Below are positions 25,210-34,611 of a stretch of 64,000 bases of DNA, in pieces. The position numbers and the translations under genes are program-made. Origin of the DNA: CAG-791 sp963605745 (GTDB lineage Bacteria > Bacillota > Clostridia > Lachnospirales > Lachnospiraceae); NCBI GenBank assembly GCA_963605745.1, contig CAVCWT010000008.1:17767-81766 (forward strand), written 5' to 3'. Under the pieces are notes generated by a model that made no database searches, was not told where the DNA came from, and saw nothing but the letters and a program-made list of their open reading frames with translations. Numbering within the stretch: position 1 is the stretch's first letter; each line of letters starts with the position of its first letter.

Positions 25210-26070
25210 TCACCCGTTTCGAACATCACGATGATATAACTTGATGCCATAGTCGCCCTTGTCCTTGAGCCTGTCATACAGCTCATTGGCCAATGTCACA
25301 CTGCGGTGCCGTCCGCCGGTGCAGCCGATGGCGATGACCAGCTGATTTTTCCCTTCCTTTACATAGTACGGAATGAGAAATTCGACCATATCCACCAGCT
25401 TTTTCAAGAATTCCTCCGTCTGCGGATACGACTTGACAAAATCCTGCACCGGTTTGTCATTTCCGGTCTGAACCTTGAGCTCATCCACATAATATGGATT
25501 CGGCAGGAATCGAACATCGAATACCAGGTCTGCGTCGGTAGGGATGCCATATTTGAACCCGAAGGAGGTCACCGAAATCATCAGCGAATTGTAATTGCGG
25601 TTTTCCTGAAAGATCCGAACCAGCTCCTGTTTGAGCTCTCTTGTCAGCAGATTCGACGTATCAATCACATAATCCGCATGTGCCTTGATGCTCCTTAGCA
25701 TCTCCCGTTCCTTGTGGATGCCGTCCTCAATTCGGCCATCCGGTGCCATCGGATGTGCTCTACGGGTTTCTTTATAGCGCTTGATCAGCGTTTTATCATC
25801 GGCATCCATAAAGAGGATCTGATAGCTATATCCCTTTTCCTTCAGAGCCGCCAGGACCTCCTCCACATAGGCAAAGGGCTGATCTGCGCGAACATCCAGT
25901 CCCAGCACAACCTTGGAGATGGCATTTTCCGGCATGTATACCAATTCCATAAAGGTATCGATCAATCGAACCGGAAGGTTGTCTACACAATAGTACCCCT
26001 CATCCTCCAGCATTTTGATCGCTGTGGCTTTTCCTCCGCCGCTCATTCCCGTTACAACCACAAATCTCAT
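25210..26070 (-). CDS. rapZ: RapZ/YvcJ nucleotide-binding protein with altered Walker A
   Basis: The product has 286 residues. The N-terminal P-loop kinase-like domain begins MRFVVVTGMSGGGKATAIKM. The C-terminal domain carries FGFKYGIPTDADLVFDVRFL and IAIGCTGGRHRSVTLAN, the RapZ signature that binds RNA or GlcN6P in E. coli. In most homologues the P-loop ends GKS or GKT; here it is GKA followed by Thr, so Mg-nucleotide coordination may be changed. An ATG four codons upstream is open, but GGAG sits six bases before the ATG at 26070. It lies 135 bases after murB, in the murB-rapZ-whiA-crh order. Confidence 0.93.
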   Translation of the reverse strand: MRFVVVTGMSGGGKATAIKMLEDEGYYCVDNLPVRLIDTFMELVYMPENAISKVVLGLDVRADQPFAYVEEVLAALKEKGYSYQILFMDADDKTLIKRYKETRRAHPMAPDGRIEDGIHKEREMLRSIKAHADYVIDTSNLLTRELKQELVRIFQENRNYNSLMISVTSFGFKYGIPTDADLVFDVRFLPNPYYVDELKVQTGNDKPVQDFVKSYPQTEEFLKKLVDMVEFLIPYYVKEGKNQLVIAIGCTGGRHRSVTLANELYDRLKDKGDYGIKLYHRDVRNG

Positions 26071-26161
26071 AGAAATCTCCATCGTTACCGTTCACATATG
26101 CCACACTGAGGATTTTTGACACGTGCTATCCAAAGATCCGGCAAGGGAACATGCCCAGTTG

Positions 26162-26200
26162 TTCCGCAAACGCTGTGCTCGAACAGCGTTTGCAGAATAA
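26162..26200. repeat. Hairpin containing both arms of a word from the 58-bp dispersed element
   Basis: GCAAACGCTGT pairs with ACAGCGTTTGC over 6 bases, just after the murB stop. The right arm plus GAATAAC matches the start of the element at 40299. It could slow transcription, but no T run follows. Confidence 0.55.
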
Positions 26201-26205
26201 CTGCA

Positions 26206-27111
26206 CTAAAATTCGCCAAGGTATATCACTTCCTCTTCCAGATAAACGCCTGCCGTTTCCTGCACCTTATCGCGAACGGCCTCGATGAGCGCCCTCACAT
26301 TCGCAGCAGATGCATGATCCTTGTTGATCACAAAGCCGCAGTGTTTTTCCGACACCTGTGCTCCGCCGATCGTAAATCCGCGAAGTCCCGCATCCATGAT
26401 CAGCTTGCCGGCAAACATTCCCTCCGGACGTTTAAATGTGCTCCCGGCGCTGGGATATTCCAGTGGCTGTTTATCTCTTCTCCTTGCTGCAAAATCCTGC
26501 ATTTTCGCAAGAACTGCGTCCTTGCTGCCGGGCTGCAGTTCCATTCTCGTCTCCAGCGCAATGGCAGATATTTCCTTGAACAGACTGTGGCGATATCCGA
26601 AATGCATCTCTTCAGCAGAGACGGTCCGAATGACGCCGTCTTGCAGCAGTGTCACCTCACGAACCACCAGATCCATGCTGCCGTCATAGGCTCCGGCATT
26701 CATCACAAGAGCCCCGCCCACAGATCCCGGAATTCCGGATGCGAATTCCAGGCCCGTCAGGCCATTCTCCATCGCCAGCTGTGAAACTCTGGCAAGTGCT
26801 GCGCCTGCCTGTGCAGTAATCGTATTCCCCTCGATTCGGATGTCACTCATGCCATCCATCGAAATCACGCATCCGTCATAGCCCCGATCTCCAACCAGAA
26901 GGTTGGAGCCCCTTCCCAGGATATACCACGGCTCCCGGATCTTATCCAGATATTGCAACAGTGCCTGCAGTTGTTCTACGTTCTGCACCGATACATAATA
27001 CTCTGCCGGTCCGCCGATTCGAAAAGAAGTATGAAGCGACATCGGCTCCTTTTCTCTCACATTCTCTTTTCCGAGCAGCTCCTGCAGCTGCGTTGTCATC
27101 TCCTGCGTCAT
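26206..27111 (-). CDS. murB: UDP-N-acetylenolpyruvoylglucosamine reductase
   Basis: The product is a 301-residue FAD enzyme that makes UDP-MurNAc for peptidoglycan. The FAD-binding stretch is LGRGSNLLVGDRGYDG. The type II MurB pattern includes ALVMNAGAYDGSM, the catalytic Ser region YPSAGSTFKRPEG, and AQVSEKHCGFVINKDHASA. Length and motifs are standard for Gram-positive MurB. Ribosome-site support for the ATG at 27111 is weak (AGAGAG). It follows the repeat-filled gap after hprK, so it may use a separate promoter. Confidence 0.96.
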   Translation of the reverse strand: MTQEMTTQLQELLGKENVREKEPMSLHTSFRIGGPAEYYVSVQNVEQLQALLQYLDKIREPWYILGRGSNLLVGDRGYDGCVISMDGMSDIRIEGNTITAQAGAALARVSQLAMENGLTGLEFASGIPGSVGGALVMNAGAYDGSMDLVVREVTLLQDGVIRTVSAEEMHFGYRHSLFKEISAIALETRMELQPGSKDAVLAKMQDFAARRRDKQPLEYPSAGSTFKRPEGMFAGKLIMDAGLRGFTIGGAQVSEKHCGFVINKDHASAANVRALIEAVRDKVQETAGVYLEEEVIYLGEF

Positions 27112-27134
27112 AGCATCAATCTCTCTATATCTGT

Positions 27135-27265
27135 TCCATCTCGGAAATTCTCAGGCCTTCCTCTTTGCCACGCCGAAGAGAAATCCACGAATGTGGTTTC
27201 TCTGACGGCGCGAGTGGAACCATGCGGTTCCACTCGAAGGCGGGCAACTTCATCTTTCAGATGAG
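27135..27265. repeat. 131-bp direct repeat, first copy (two-hairpin element D1)
   Basis: It is identical, base for base as read, to 27328-27458. Hairpin 1 (27178-27202) pairs GAGAAA with TTTCTC and CCAC with GTGG, with the same single unpaired T as in copy A. Hairpin 2 (27211-27236) is a perfect 11-bp stem starting CGAGTGGAACC. Together with the next two entries it fills the 357-base murB-hprK gap, in which no credible gene is seen. Confidence 0.9.
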
Positions 27266-27276
27266 GTTCCCTCCGA

Positions 27277-27335
27277 GGAAAAGTTCGCGAAGGCGACTTT
27301 TCCGATGGACCGAGTGGAGCCGAAGGCTCCATCTC
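27277..27335. repeat. Divergent two-hairpin element copy D3 between the direct repeats
   Basis: Hairpin 1 (27277-27303) pairs GGAAAAG with CTTTTCC and TCGC with GCGA, again with one unpaired T. Hairpin 2 (27312-27335) pairs TGGAGC with GCTCCA. The sequence differs from its neighbours but the pairing is kept. Confidence 0.8.
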
Positions 27336-27458
27336 GGAAATTCTCAGGCCTTCCTCTTTGCCACGCCGAAGAGAAATCCACGAATGTGGTTTCTCTGACG
27401 GCGCGAGTGGAACCATGCGGTTCCACTCGAAGGCGGGCAACTTCATCTTTCAGATGAG
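27328..27458. repeat. 131-bp direct repeat, second copy (element D2)
   Basis: Identical to 27135-27265 at an offset of 193 bp. It ends 10 bases before the hprK stop codon, so hprK mRNA would end in this structure. Confidence 0.9.
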
Positions 27459-27468
27459 TTTTCCGCCA

Positions 27469-28413
27469 TTAGTCATCCTCATCACTTTCGTGTCTCTGAA
27501 TCAATGCCTTCTGTACACGGTTATACAGCTCCTGCGCCGCATTGTAGCCCATCTTCTTCTGGCGGTGGTTGACGGCTGCCGACTCACAGATGATCGCCAG
27601 GTTCCGTCCGGGACGAATCGGGATCCTATGGCACACAACCGTATTCCCCAGGTACTCTGTATATTCCTCCTCCAGACCAAGGCGATCGTATTCCTTATCC
27701 TTATCCCACTCCTCGAGCTGAACAACAACATCAATGTTCTGTGTCTCACGAACGCTTGATACACCGAACAACGTCTTGACATCGATGATACCGATGCCCC
27801 GCAGCTCAATGAAATGCTTGGTAATATCCGGAGCGGATCCCACCAGTGTTTCCTCGGAGACCTTACGAATCTCCACCACATCATCACTGACGAGACGATG
27901 TCCTCTCTTAATCAGCTCCAATGCCGCCTCGGATTTACCGATGCCGCTCTCGCCGGTAATCAAAACGCCCTCGCCGTAAACATCCACCAGAACACCGTGG
28001 ATCGAAATGCAGGGAGCCAGGCGAACATTCATCCAACGAATCAGTTCTGCCATGAATACCGATGTTGATTGCTTAGTCTGCAGCACCGGAACATTGTATT
28101 TCATCGCATACTTTAAAAAGACCTCATCCGGCTGCAGTTCTCTGCAGAATATAAAGCAAGGACAGCCCATTCCGAACAGCTTATCGTAGATCTCCTCCTT
28201 GCGCTCCGGCTCCATATAAGACATATAGGAATATTCCACAAATCCCAGAATCTGGATTCTGGCCGCATCAAAATGTTCAAAATATCCCGTCAGCTGTACG
28301 GCAGGACGGTTGATGTCCGGCTGCTTGATCTTGATTTTAGAGATATCCATATCCGGTGTCAGATTAACCAGCTTTTCTTTTTCGATGACCTCACTGAGTT
28401 TCACACTTGCCAT
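27469..28413 (-). CDS. hprK: HPr kinase/phosphorylase
   Basis: The product is a 314-residue bifunctional enzyme that phosphorylates and dephosphorylates Ser46 of HPr and Crh in response to sugar status. The Walker A motif GESGIGKSEAALEL is at residues 154-167. The catalytic His lies in ISIHGVLVDVYGEG, and HRLVSDDVVEIR and the C-terminal VRETQNIDVVVQLEEWD are family signatures. The ATG at 28413 has AGGAGGG upstream; ten further open codons before it are ignored. Both HPr-like proteins in this window keep its target Ser. Confidence 0.96.
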   Translation of the reverse strand: MASVKLSEVIEKEKLVNLTPDMDISKIKIKQPDINRPAVQLTGYFEHFDAARIQILGFVEYSYMSYMEPERKEEIYDKLFGMGCPCFIFCRELQPDEVFLKYAMKYNVPVLQTKQSTSVFMAELIRWMNVRLAPCISIHGVLVDVYGEGVLITGESGIGKSEAALELIKRGHRLVSDDVVEIRKVSEETLVGSAPDITKHFIELRGIGIIDVKTLFGVSSVRETQNIDVVVQLEEWDKDKEYDRLGLEEEYTEYLGNTVVCHRIPIRPGRNLAIICESAAVNHRQKKMGYNAAQELYNRVQKALIQRHESDEDD

Positions 28414-28496
28414 GATTCCCTCCTTGCGGCCGCTGCCGCGCATATACCCGTCCTTCTAGTGTAACACAGTTTTGCACTTGCCATCACAGGAACTCC

Positions 28497-30461
28497 CTAC
28501 ATGTGCTGCTCCGGATGAAAATAACGGAACACATTGTCTGCTGCTTCCTTTGGCAGCTCTGGAATCTCTTCCAGCTGCTCTCTGCCGGCTGCCGCCAGCT
28601 CCTCGATGGAACGGAACGTGCGCATAAGTGCTTTTTTCCTCGCAGGTCCGATTCCCGGGATCTCGTCCAGTCTCGAATGGACCTGTGCTTTCGAGCGGAG
28701 CGACCGATGATATTCAATGGCAAACCGGTGTGTCTCGTCCTGAATTCTGGTAACGAGCTTGAAGCCTTCTCCGTGCGTATCAATCGGAATCTCCACATTC
28801 TGATAATACAATCCCCTGGTCCTGTGGTGATCATCCTTGACCATGCCGGCCACCGGAATCTGAAGGCCCAGCTCCTTCAGAACCGAGAGGCAGATGTTGA
28901 CCTGCCCTCTTCCGCCGTCCATCAGGATGAGATCCGGAAACCTGGTAAAACTCCCCAGCTCCTCATCCATCTGGCGCTCCTGCAGCTGCCTCGCCTCCTG
29001 CAGTCCGTGGGTAAAGCGCCTCGTCAGGACTTCCCGCATGCAGGCATAATCATCCGGTCCCGCCACCGTTTTAATCCGGAATTTGCGGTAGTCGCTTCGT
29101 TTGGGTTTGCCCTTTTCATACACCACCATGGAGCCAACGTTGGCAAAGCCACTGATGTTCGAGATATCGTAGCTTTCCATGCGGTCTGCCTTGTCCAGTC
29201 CCAGGAGCTGTGCAATCTCCCGGACTGCTCCGATGGTTCGTCCCTCCTCCCGGCGCAGCCGCTCCTTGTCCTTACTAAGAAGAAGCGCCGCATTTTCCAT
29301 TGCGAGGGAAACCAGTCGTTCCTTTTGCCCTTTTTGCGGCACCAGAATGGTGACTTTTCCCTCTCTTTTCTGCGTCAGCCACTCCTCCAGGACAGCTCTA
29401 TCCTCAATGTCCTTTGGCAGCATGATCGAGGACGGAATGAACGGGGTTCCGGCATAGAACTGCTTGAGAAATTCCGATAGAATCTCTTCCTCTGTCTTGC
29501 CGCCCACATGGTTCATATAGAAATGCTCCCGTCCCATCAGGCGTCCGTCCCGGATAAAGAAAGCCTGCACCACCGCATCTGCATCCGCATTCTCATGATC
29601 CATTGCAATTCCAAGGATATCTCTGTCCTCGCCGACACCCTCAGACATCTTCTGTTTCTGTGCAATCTGCTGCACACTCCTTATAAGGTCCCGGTATCTG
29701 GCTGCCTCCTCGTAATTCAGCTCTTCTGCCGCATGCTCCATCTTGCCCGTCAGATCCTTCAGGATTCTGCTGTAGTTGCCGGAGAGGAATTCAATGGCAA
29801 GATCCACCTGCTGCCGGTATTCCTCCGGCGAAACTCCGGCCGGAACGCAAGGCCCCATGCATCGATTCATGTGATAGTTCAGGCAGGGCCGATCCTTCCC
29901 CGCATCCTTTGGCAGATTGCGGGAGCAGTCCCTGAGCCTGTACATTCGATTCAGCAGTTCGATGGTGTCATGAACGGCCGCCGCGCTGGTGAACGGGCCA
30001 AAATATTTTGCCTTGTCCTTTTTGCGGATTCGTGCGAACAAGATCCGTGGATAGGTTTCTCCCACGGTCACCTTGATATAAGGATAGGTTTTGTCATCCA
30101 CCAGGAGTGTATTGTATTTAGGCCGGTGCTCCTTGATCAGATTGTTCTCCAGAATCAGGGCCTCCAGCTCGGTGTCCGTCACGATATATTCAAACCAGGC
30201 AATCTGACGAACCATCTGATCGATGGCAGGTCCCCGTCCGATATTGCTGCGAAAATACGACCGGACCCTGTTATGCAGTACCTTTGCCTTTCCTACATAA
30301 ATGATGACATCCTTCTCGTTGTGCATGATATAGACGCCCGGCTTGTTCGGCAGCTTTTTTAATTCCTCCTGAATGTCAAAGCCTGTGGATGTGATACCTT
30401 TGGAGGTCTTGGTCGTATTTTGGGCCTTTGGCGCCTTGTCTGTTTGCTGATTCTGTTCCAT
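28497..30461 (-). CDS. uvrC: Excinuclease ABC subunit C
   Basis: The product is a 654-residue nucleotide-excision-repair nuclease that cuts both sides of UvrB-marked damage. The GIY-YIG domain is at about 40-120 (PGVYIMHNEKDVIIYVGKAK). A Cys cluster follows (CLNYHMNRCMGPC), then the UVR motif (HAAEELNYEEAARYRDLI). The RNase H-like C-terminal nuclease has YDISNISG and LMDGGRGQ. Two helix-hairpin-helix motifs end the protein (IPGIGPARKKAL). The first 25 residues are a polar leader. It lies 83 bases upstream of hprK on the same strand. Confidence 0.97.
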   Translation of the reverse strand: MEQNQQTDKAPKAQNTTKTSKGITSTGFDIQEELKKLPNKPGVYIMHNEKDVIIYVGKAKVLHNRVRSYFRSNIGRGPAIDQMVRQIAWFEYIVTDTELEALILENNLIKEHRPKYNTLLVDDKTYPYIKVTVGETYPRILFARIRKKDKAKYFGPFTSAAAVHDTIELLNRMYRLRDCSRNLPKDAGKDRPCLNYHMNRCMGPCVPAGVSPEEYRQQVDLAIEFLSGNYSRILKDLTGKMEHAAEELNYEEAARYRDLIRSVQQIAQKQKMSEGVGEDRDILGIAMDHENADADAVVQAFFIRDGRLMGREHFYMNHVGGKTEEEILSEFLKQFYAGTPFIPSSIMLPKDIEDRAVLEEWLTQKREGKVTILVPQKGQKERLVSLAMENAALLLSKDKERLRREEGRTIGAVREIAQLLGLDKADRMESYDISNISGFANVGSMVVYEKGKPKRSDYRKFRIKTVAGPDDYACMREVLTRRFTHGLQEARQLQERQMDEELGSFTRFPDLILMDGGRGQVNICLSVLKELGLQIPVAGMVKDDHHRTRGLYYQNVEIPIDTHGEGFKLVTRIQDETHRFAIEYHRSLRSKAQVHSRLDEIPGIGPARKKALMRTFRSIEELAAAGREQLEEIPELPKEAADNVFRYFHPEQHM

Positions 30462-30535
30462 GCGTCTCTCTTTTCAGAAATGATCTGTTCCTTGGAATCC
30501 ATTCCATATCCGTTTTACGTTGCCGGGCCACTCCC

Positions 30536-30577
30536 AAAACGAAACGAGCGGGACCTCATTTCGGGAGGCCCCGCTCG
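30536..30577 (-). terminator. Terminator of ftsH
   Basis: On the minus strand CGAGCGGG, a mismatch and CCTC pair with GAGG and CCCGCTCG over a 7-base loop, followed by TTTCGTTTTG. It lies 57 bases past the ftsH stop. Confidence 0.85.
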
Positions 30578-30633
30578 CGCGTCATTATGAAACCCGGTAT
30601 CTGTTTTCGCACATCAGAAAATTGCAGCACAGA

Positions 30634-32961
30634 TTATTTCATCTGGTCATCCAGCCGATCCACCGGAATATTCGAGAATCTGCCGCGAGGTGCATTGGAT
30701 TCCGGCCGGTATGAATTCGGTGCATCTTCCTGTGTATTCTGATCCGATACATGCTGTTCCTCTGCAGAATTTTCTGACTGATTTTCTGCCGCTGATGAAA
30801 CAGATGCGTCTACTACCGTGTTGACAGGCTCTGCCGTTTTTTCTGCCTGTTCCTGCTGCTCGTTCTCTTCGATGGTCTCCTTGAGCATTGCCGCGGTCTC
30901 TTCCGGAGCCTTTTTCTCTTCTTTTTCCAGCTGCTCTTTGAATTTCTCCTCGGCGGTCTTCGGTGCGTTTTCCGGTTCCGGAATTCCCTTCTGCTGACGA
31001 TACAGCTTCATGAACTGCTCGCCGGTAATCGTCTCCTCCTTGATGAGATACGCCGCGATGACGTCCATGACGTCCATGTTCTCAGCAAGAAGCCTTTTAG
31101 CCTCTTCGTAGCAATCCTGCATCATCGTGCGAACCTCTTCGTCCACACCGGCTGCCGTTGCATCCGCACAGTCCATGGCTGCTCTGCCGCTCAGATACTG
31201 ATTCTCCACCGTTGCCAGTCCCATCAGACCGAACCTGTCGCTCATTCCGTACTGCGTTACCATGGATCTTGCCAGCTTGGTTGCCTTCTCAATATCATTG
31301 GAGGCTCCGGTTGTAACAGAATGGAACTTGAGCTCCTCCGCAGCGCGTCCACCCAGAAGGCCGACAATCATATCATGCAGCTCTTCCTTGGAGTTCAGAT
31401 AATGCTCTTCTTCCGGAACCTGCATGACATAGCCAAGGGCTCCCATCGTGCGGGGGACAATCGTAATTTTCTGTACCGGCTCTGCGTTTTTCTGCAGCGC
31501 ATTGATGAGCGCATGACCAACCTCATGATAGGAAACGATCTCACGCTCCTTCTGGTTCATGACGCGGTCCTTTTTCTCCTTACCCACAAGGACAACCTCA
31601 ACCGCCTCCAGAAGGTCCTTCTGGCAGACATATTCGCGGTGATGCTTGACCGCATTGATGGCAGCCTCGTTGATCATGTTGGCAAGATCCGATCCAACCG
31701 CTCCGCTGGTTGCAAGTGCAATGGCATTCAGATCCACGGTCTCGTCCATCTTGACGTTTTTAGCATGAACCTTCAGGATCTCCACACGGCCCTTCAGATC
31801 CGGACGATCCACAATGATCCGCCGGTCAAAGCGCCCCGGACGAAGGAGTGCCTTATCCAGAATCTCCGGACGGTTCGTCGCTCCAAGGACCAGAATTCCT
31901 TTGGCAGAATCAAACCCATCCATTTCCGAAAGGAGCTGGTTCAGCGTCTGCTCTCTTTCCTCGTTGCCGCCGCCGTATTTAGAATCGCGGCTGCGTCCAA
32001 TGGCATCAATCTCATCGATAAAGATAATGCAGGGAGCGTTTTTGGTGGCTTCCTTGAAAAGGTCACGCACGCGGCTCGCACCGACACCGACGTACAATTC
32101 AATAAAGTCAGAACCTGTCAGGGAAAAGAACGGCACATGTGCCTCTCCTGCTACAGCCTTAGCCAGAAGGGTTTTGCCGGTTCCGGGCGGTCCTACAAGG
32201 AGGGCGCCCTTCGGGAGCTTGGCACCGATCTGAACGTAGCGTTCCGGATTGTGCAGGAAATCCACGACCTCGACCAGGGATTCCTTGGCCTCGTCCTCGC
32301 CGGCCACATCCTTAAAGGTAACGCCGGTGTCCCGCTGTACATATTCCTTGGCCTTGGATTTGCCGACACCGCCAATGCCGCGTCCCATCTTGCGCATCAA
32401 ATAGCCCATTGCGACCCACAGCAAAATGAGCGGGAGCACATAGTTGACCAGAATCACGATGATCGTATCCATCGGATCCGGCACCGAGCTGTCTACCACC
32501 GCTCCTGCTGCCAGGGCCCGTTCCGTAACAGTCTCACTGCTCTCCGACTTGCCCGTGTAGTAGCGATACGGCGCCTCATCGTCCGCAACATGGTTCTGCT
32601 TTGGTGCAATATTGATCTGGCTGTCCTCGATTTCGATTCTCGCCACCTCTCCGTTTTCGAGCATCTGGACGAATTCAGAATATGTGACAGAACTGGTCTG
32701 CGTTGAGCTCCCTCTCATGATAAGGCTCATGAATAAAATGACACAGAAGGCCGCAATGACCATCATCATGATATTCTGCGGATTCGAATTAAAGCCGTTT
32801 CCGCCGTTCTCTCCGGAGCCATTCCCGCTGCCGCCCGAATTGCCGTTTCCGCCGGAGGAACCATTCCCCCCAAACGGATTGTCCATATGCAGGATCCGAT
32901 CCTTCCAGGATCTGTGGCCTGCCTTCATCTCCCTTATTGTCTTATGCATTTGAATTGACAT
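30634..32961 (-). CDS. ftsH: ATP-dependent zinc metalloprotease FtsH
   Basis: The product has 775 residues. Residues 30-60 are a Gly/Asn/Ser-rich tract. TM1 is at about 64-82 and TM2 at about 165-188, with an extracytoplasmic loop between. The AAA domain has Walker A GPPGTGKT at 257-264, Walker B IIFIDEIDAIG and the SRH GATNRPEILDKALLRPGRFDR. The protease motif is YHEVGHALI. An acidic Glu/Ala/Gln-rich tail of about 130 residues ends the protein. It degrades unassembled membrane proteins and regulators. The frame is open 44 codons further upstream, but AAGGAG precedes the ATG at 32961, at a short 4-base spacing; MHKT or MDNP a little downstream are alternatives. Confidence 0.95.
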   Translation of the reverse strand: MSIQMHKTIREMKAGHRSWKDRILHMDNPFGGNGSSGGNGNSGGSGNGSGENGGNGFNSNPQNIMMMVIAAFCVILFMSLIMRGSSTQTSSVTYSEFVQMLENGEVARIEIEDSQINIAPKQNHVADDEAPYRYYTGKSESSETVTERALAAGAVVDSSVPDPMDTIIVILVNYVLPLILLWVAMGYLMRKMGRGIGGVGKSKAKEYVQRDTGVTFKDVAGEDEAKESLVEVVDFLHNPERYVQIGAKLPKGALLVGPPGTGKTLLAKAVAGEAHVPFFSLTGSDFIELYVGVGASRVRDLFKEATKNAPCIIFIDEIDAIGRSRDSKYGGGNEEREQTLNQLLSEMDGFDSAKGILVLGATNRPEILDKALLRPGRFDRRIIVDRPDLKGRVEILKVHAKNVKMDETVDLNAIALATSGAVGSDLANMINEAAINAVKHHREYVCQKDLLEAVEVVLVGKEKKDRVMNQKEREIVSYHEVGHALINALQKNAEPVQKITIVPRTMGALGYVMQVPEEEHYLNSKEELHDMIVGLLGGRAAEELKFHSVTTGASNDIEKATKLARSMVTQYGMSDRFGLMGLATVENQYLSGRAAMDCADATAAGVDEEVRTMMQDCYEEAKRLLAENMDVMDVIAAYLIKEETITGEQFMKLYRQQKGIPEPENAPKTAEEKFKEQLEKEEKKAPEETAAMLKETIEENEQQEQAEKTAEPVNTVVDASVSSAAENQSENSAEEQHVSDQNTQEDAPNSYRPESNAPRGRFSNIPVDRLDDQMK

Positions 32962-33094
32962 CCTACTCCTTCTAAAACCGAGTTCCTCTTCCCTTTGGGG
33001 CCAGGGGACATTTGCCCGCAATCTGACATCTCCCGCTCGGCGCTCGTTTCTGTCCACCGATCCGTCACAGGCAAAACAACGAGCGTTTCCCACA

Positions 33095-33124
33095 TTGTCC
33101 GATTCATGTGGGGGCGAGTATAAT
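33095..33124 (+). promoter_or_regulatory. Candidate promoter of the alaX-like gene
   Basis: TTGTCC and TATAAT are 18 bases apart on the plus strand, about 100 bases before the start codon at 33226. Confidence 0.5.
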
Positions 33125-33225
33125 CCTTTACAGACTGCCTTTCTTCGATTTCACCTTATTATAAGAGGGTGACCGCTGACGGGCAATCACGAAGATATGA
33201 AAAAAGTCTGAACTGTGAGGCTGTT

Positions 33226-34503
33226 ATGAACGAAACCAAAAAGCTCTATGATACGAATCCATATGACACCGATTTTGATGCTGTCGTCCTTGACGTTCAG
33301 GCAGGAAAGGTTGCCGGAACGATGACGGTGGTTCTGGATAGCACGTTATTTTTCCCGGAGGAGGGAGGGCAGACCCCGGACAGAGGTGTTCTGGCAGGGT
33401 TTCCGATTGTCGATGTGCAATTGTCCGAAGGCGGTGTCATTCAGCACACACTGCAGGTGACAGAGCCGCCCCGGGTTTCCGGTCCTTGCCAAGAAGCTCT
33501 CATGTCAAAGGAGAGTTCCGGCGCAGCCAATTCCAATCCGGCAGAGGTCCTTGCCGGTACCCTGTCTCCCGGCAAGACGGTGCACGGTACCATCGACTGG
33601 ACGCATCGCTTCTCCAACATGCAGAACCATTCCGGCGAGCACATTCTCTCCGGGCTCCTGCATCAATGCTGGGGCTACGAAAATGTCGGCTTCCGGCTCA
33701 GCGATAATACTGTCACTCTGGATACCTCAGGGCCCCTGTCCGATGCCGATTTAATCCGGCTCGAGAATATGGCCAATGCCGTCATCTGGCGCAACGTCAC
33801 CATCCGCTGTGAATATCCGTCGCAAGAAGAGCTGTCCTCCCTGGACTATCGCAGCAAAAAGGCCATCGACGGTCCGGTCCGCATTGTCACGATTGAGGGT
33901 GTGGATGCCTGTGCCTGCTGCGCTCCGCATGTGCGCAGAACCGGCGAGATCGGCCTTATCAAGATCCTTTCTGCCGAGAAAAACCGCGGTGCCACGAGGC
34001 TCACCTTTTTATGCGGAGAACGGGCTCTTGCCGAAATGCAGCATTATCAAGCAGAGCTCCAGAAAGCCTCCCGGCTCATGAATGAACCGGTAGAGACCAT
34101 TTCCTCCGGCGTGCAAAAAAGGCTGGATGAGATTCATGCGCTCAAGGACCTCTGCCGGCAAAAGGAACAGCAGTACCTGCAGCAATTACTCGCTGCGCTC
34201 CCGGCTCCGTCCGAAGATGCGCAGGATCTGTACCTGTTCGAAGAGGATCTTTCCCCTTTGTCGCAGCGGGAGCTGATGAACCGTCTGTGTGAGATGGGGT
34301 GGCGCTACGCCGGTGTCTTTGTTCGTAAAAATAACGACGAGTGGCAATATCTCATCGGCAGCCGCAGCGGCGATGCAACAATTCCGGGGAATCTTTTGCG
34401 GGAGTCCTTTGGAGCAAAGGGTGGCGGCAAGCCCGCCATGGTGCAGGGAACAGTGAAAGGGTCTGCCGAGGACATCCAGAATTGCTGTGCAGACATCGGC
34501 TAG
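33226..34503 (+). CDS. AlaX-type alanyl-tRNA editing protein with DHHA1-like C-terminus
   Basis: The product has 425 residues. It resembles the editing half of alanyl-tRNA synthetase standing alone, which hydrolyses Ser- or Gly-tRNA(Ala). The OB-like start TLFFPEEGGQTPDRG leads to the zinc motifs HSGEH at 135-139 and CCAPH near 226-230, the standard HxxxH/CxxxH set. The C-terminal 130 residues, ending GGKPAMVQGTVKGSAEDIQN, are a DHHA1-like RNA-binding domain with the GGG loop changed to GAKGGGKP. The ATG at 33226 has a TGAGG site; an earlier GTG 19 codons upstream is unlikely. Confidence 0.88.
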   Translation: MNETKKLYDTNPYDTDFDAVVLDVQAGKVAGTMTVVLDSTLFFPEEGGQTPDRGVLAGFPIVDVQLSEGGVIQHTLQVTEPPRVSGPCQEALMSKESSGAANSNPAEVLAGTLSPGKTVHGTIDWTHRFSNMQNHSGEHILSGLLHQCWGYENVGFRLSDNTVTLDTSGPLSDADLIRLENMANAVIWRNVTIRCEYPSQEELSSLDYRSKKAIDGPVRIVTIEGVDACACCAPHVRRTGEIGLIKILSAEKNRGATRLTFLCGERALAEMQHYQAELQKASRLMNEPVETISSGVQKRLDEIHALKDLCRQKEQQYLQQLLAALPAPSEDAQDLYLFEEDLSPLSQRELMNRLCEMGWRYAGVFVRKNNDEWQYLIGSRSGDATIPGNLLRESFGAKGGGKPAMVQGTVKGSAEDIQNCCADIG

Positions 34504-34611
34504 AAGCGGGTCCTGGCGAAGCGTAATGTTATGCTTTGCGGTCAGTGCACAGGTTGTGCTATCATGATATGTTGTCTTTAATCATCACAATTACACGAGG
34601 GAGGCATGGCA

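Noticed and set aside
27108..27446. Minus-strand frame of 112 codons in the murB-hprK gap
   Set aside because: Made entirely of the duplicated hairpin repeats; its peptide repeats mirror the DNA repeat.
31321..32706. Open plus-strand frame of 461 codons opposite ftsH
   Set aside because: Antisense to a clear FtsH coding region with catalytic motifs; no start signal.
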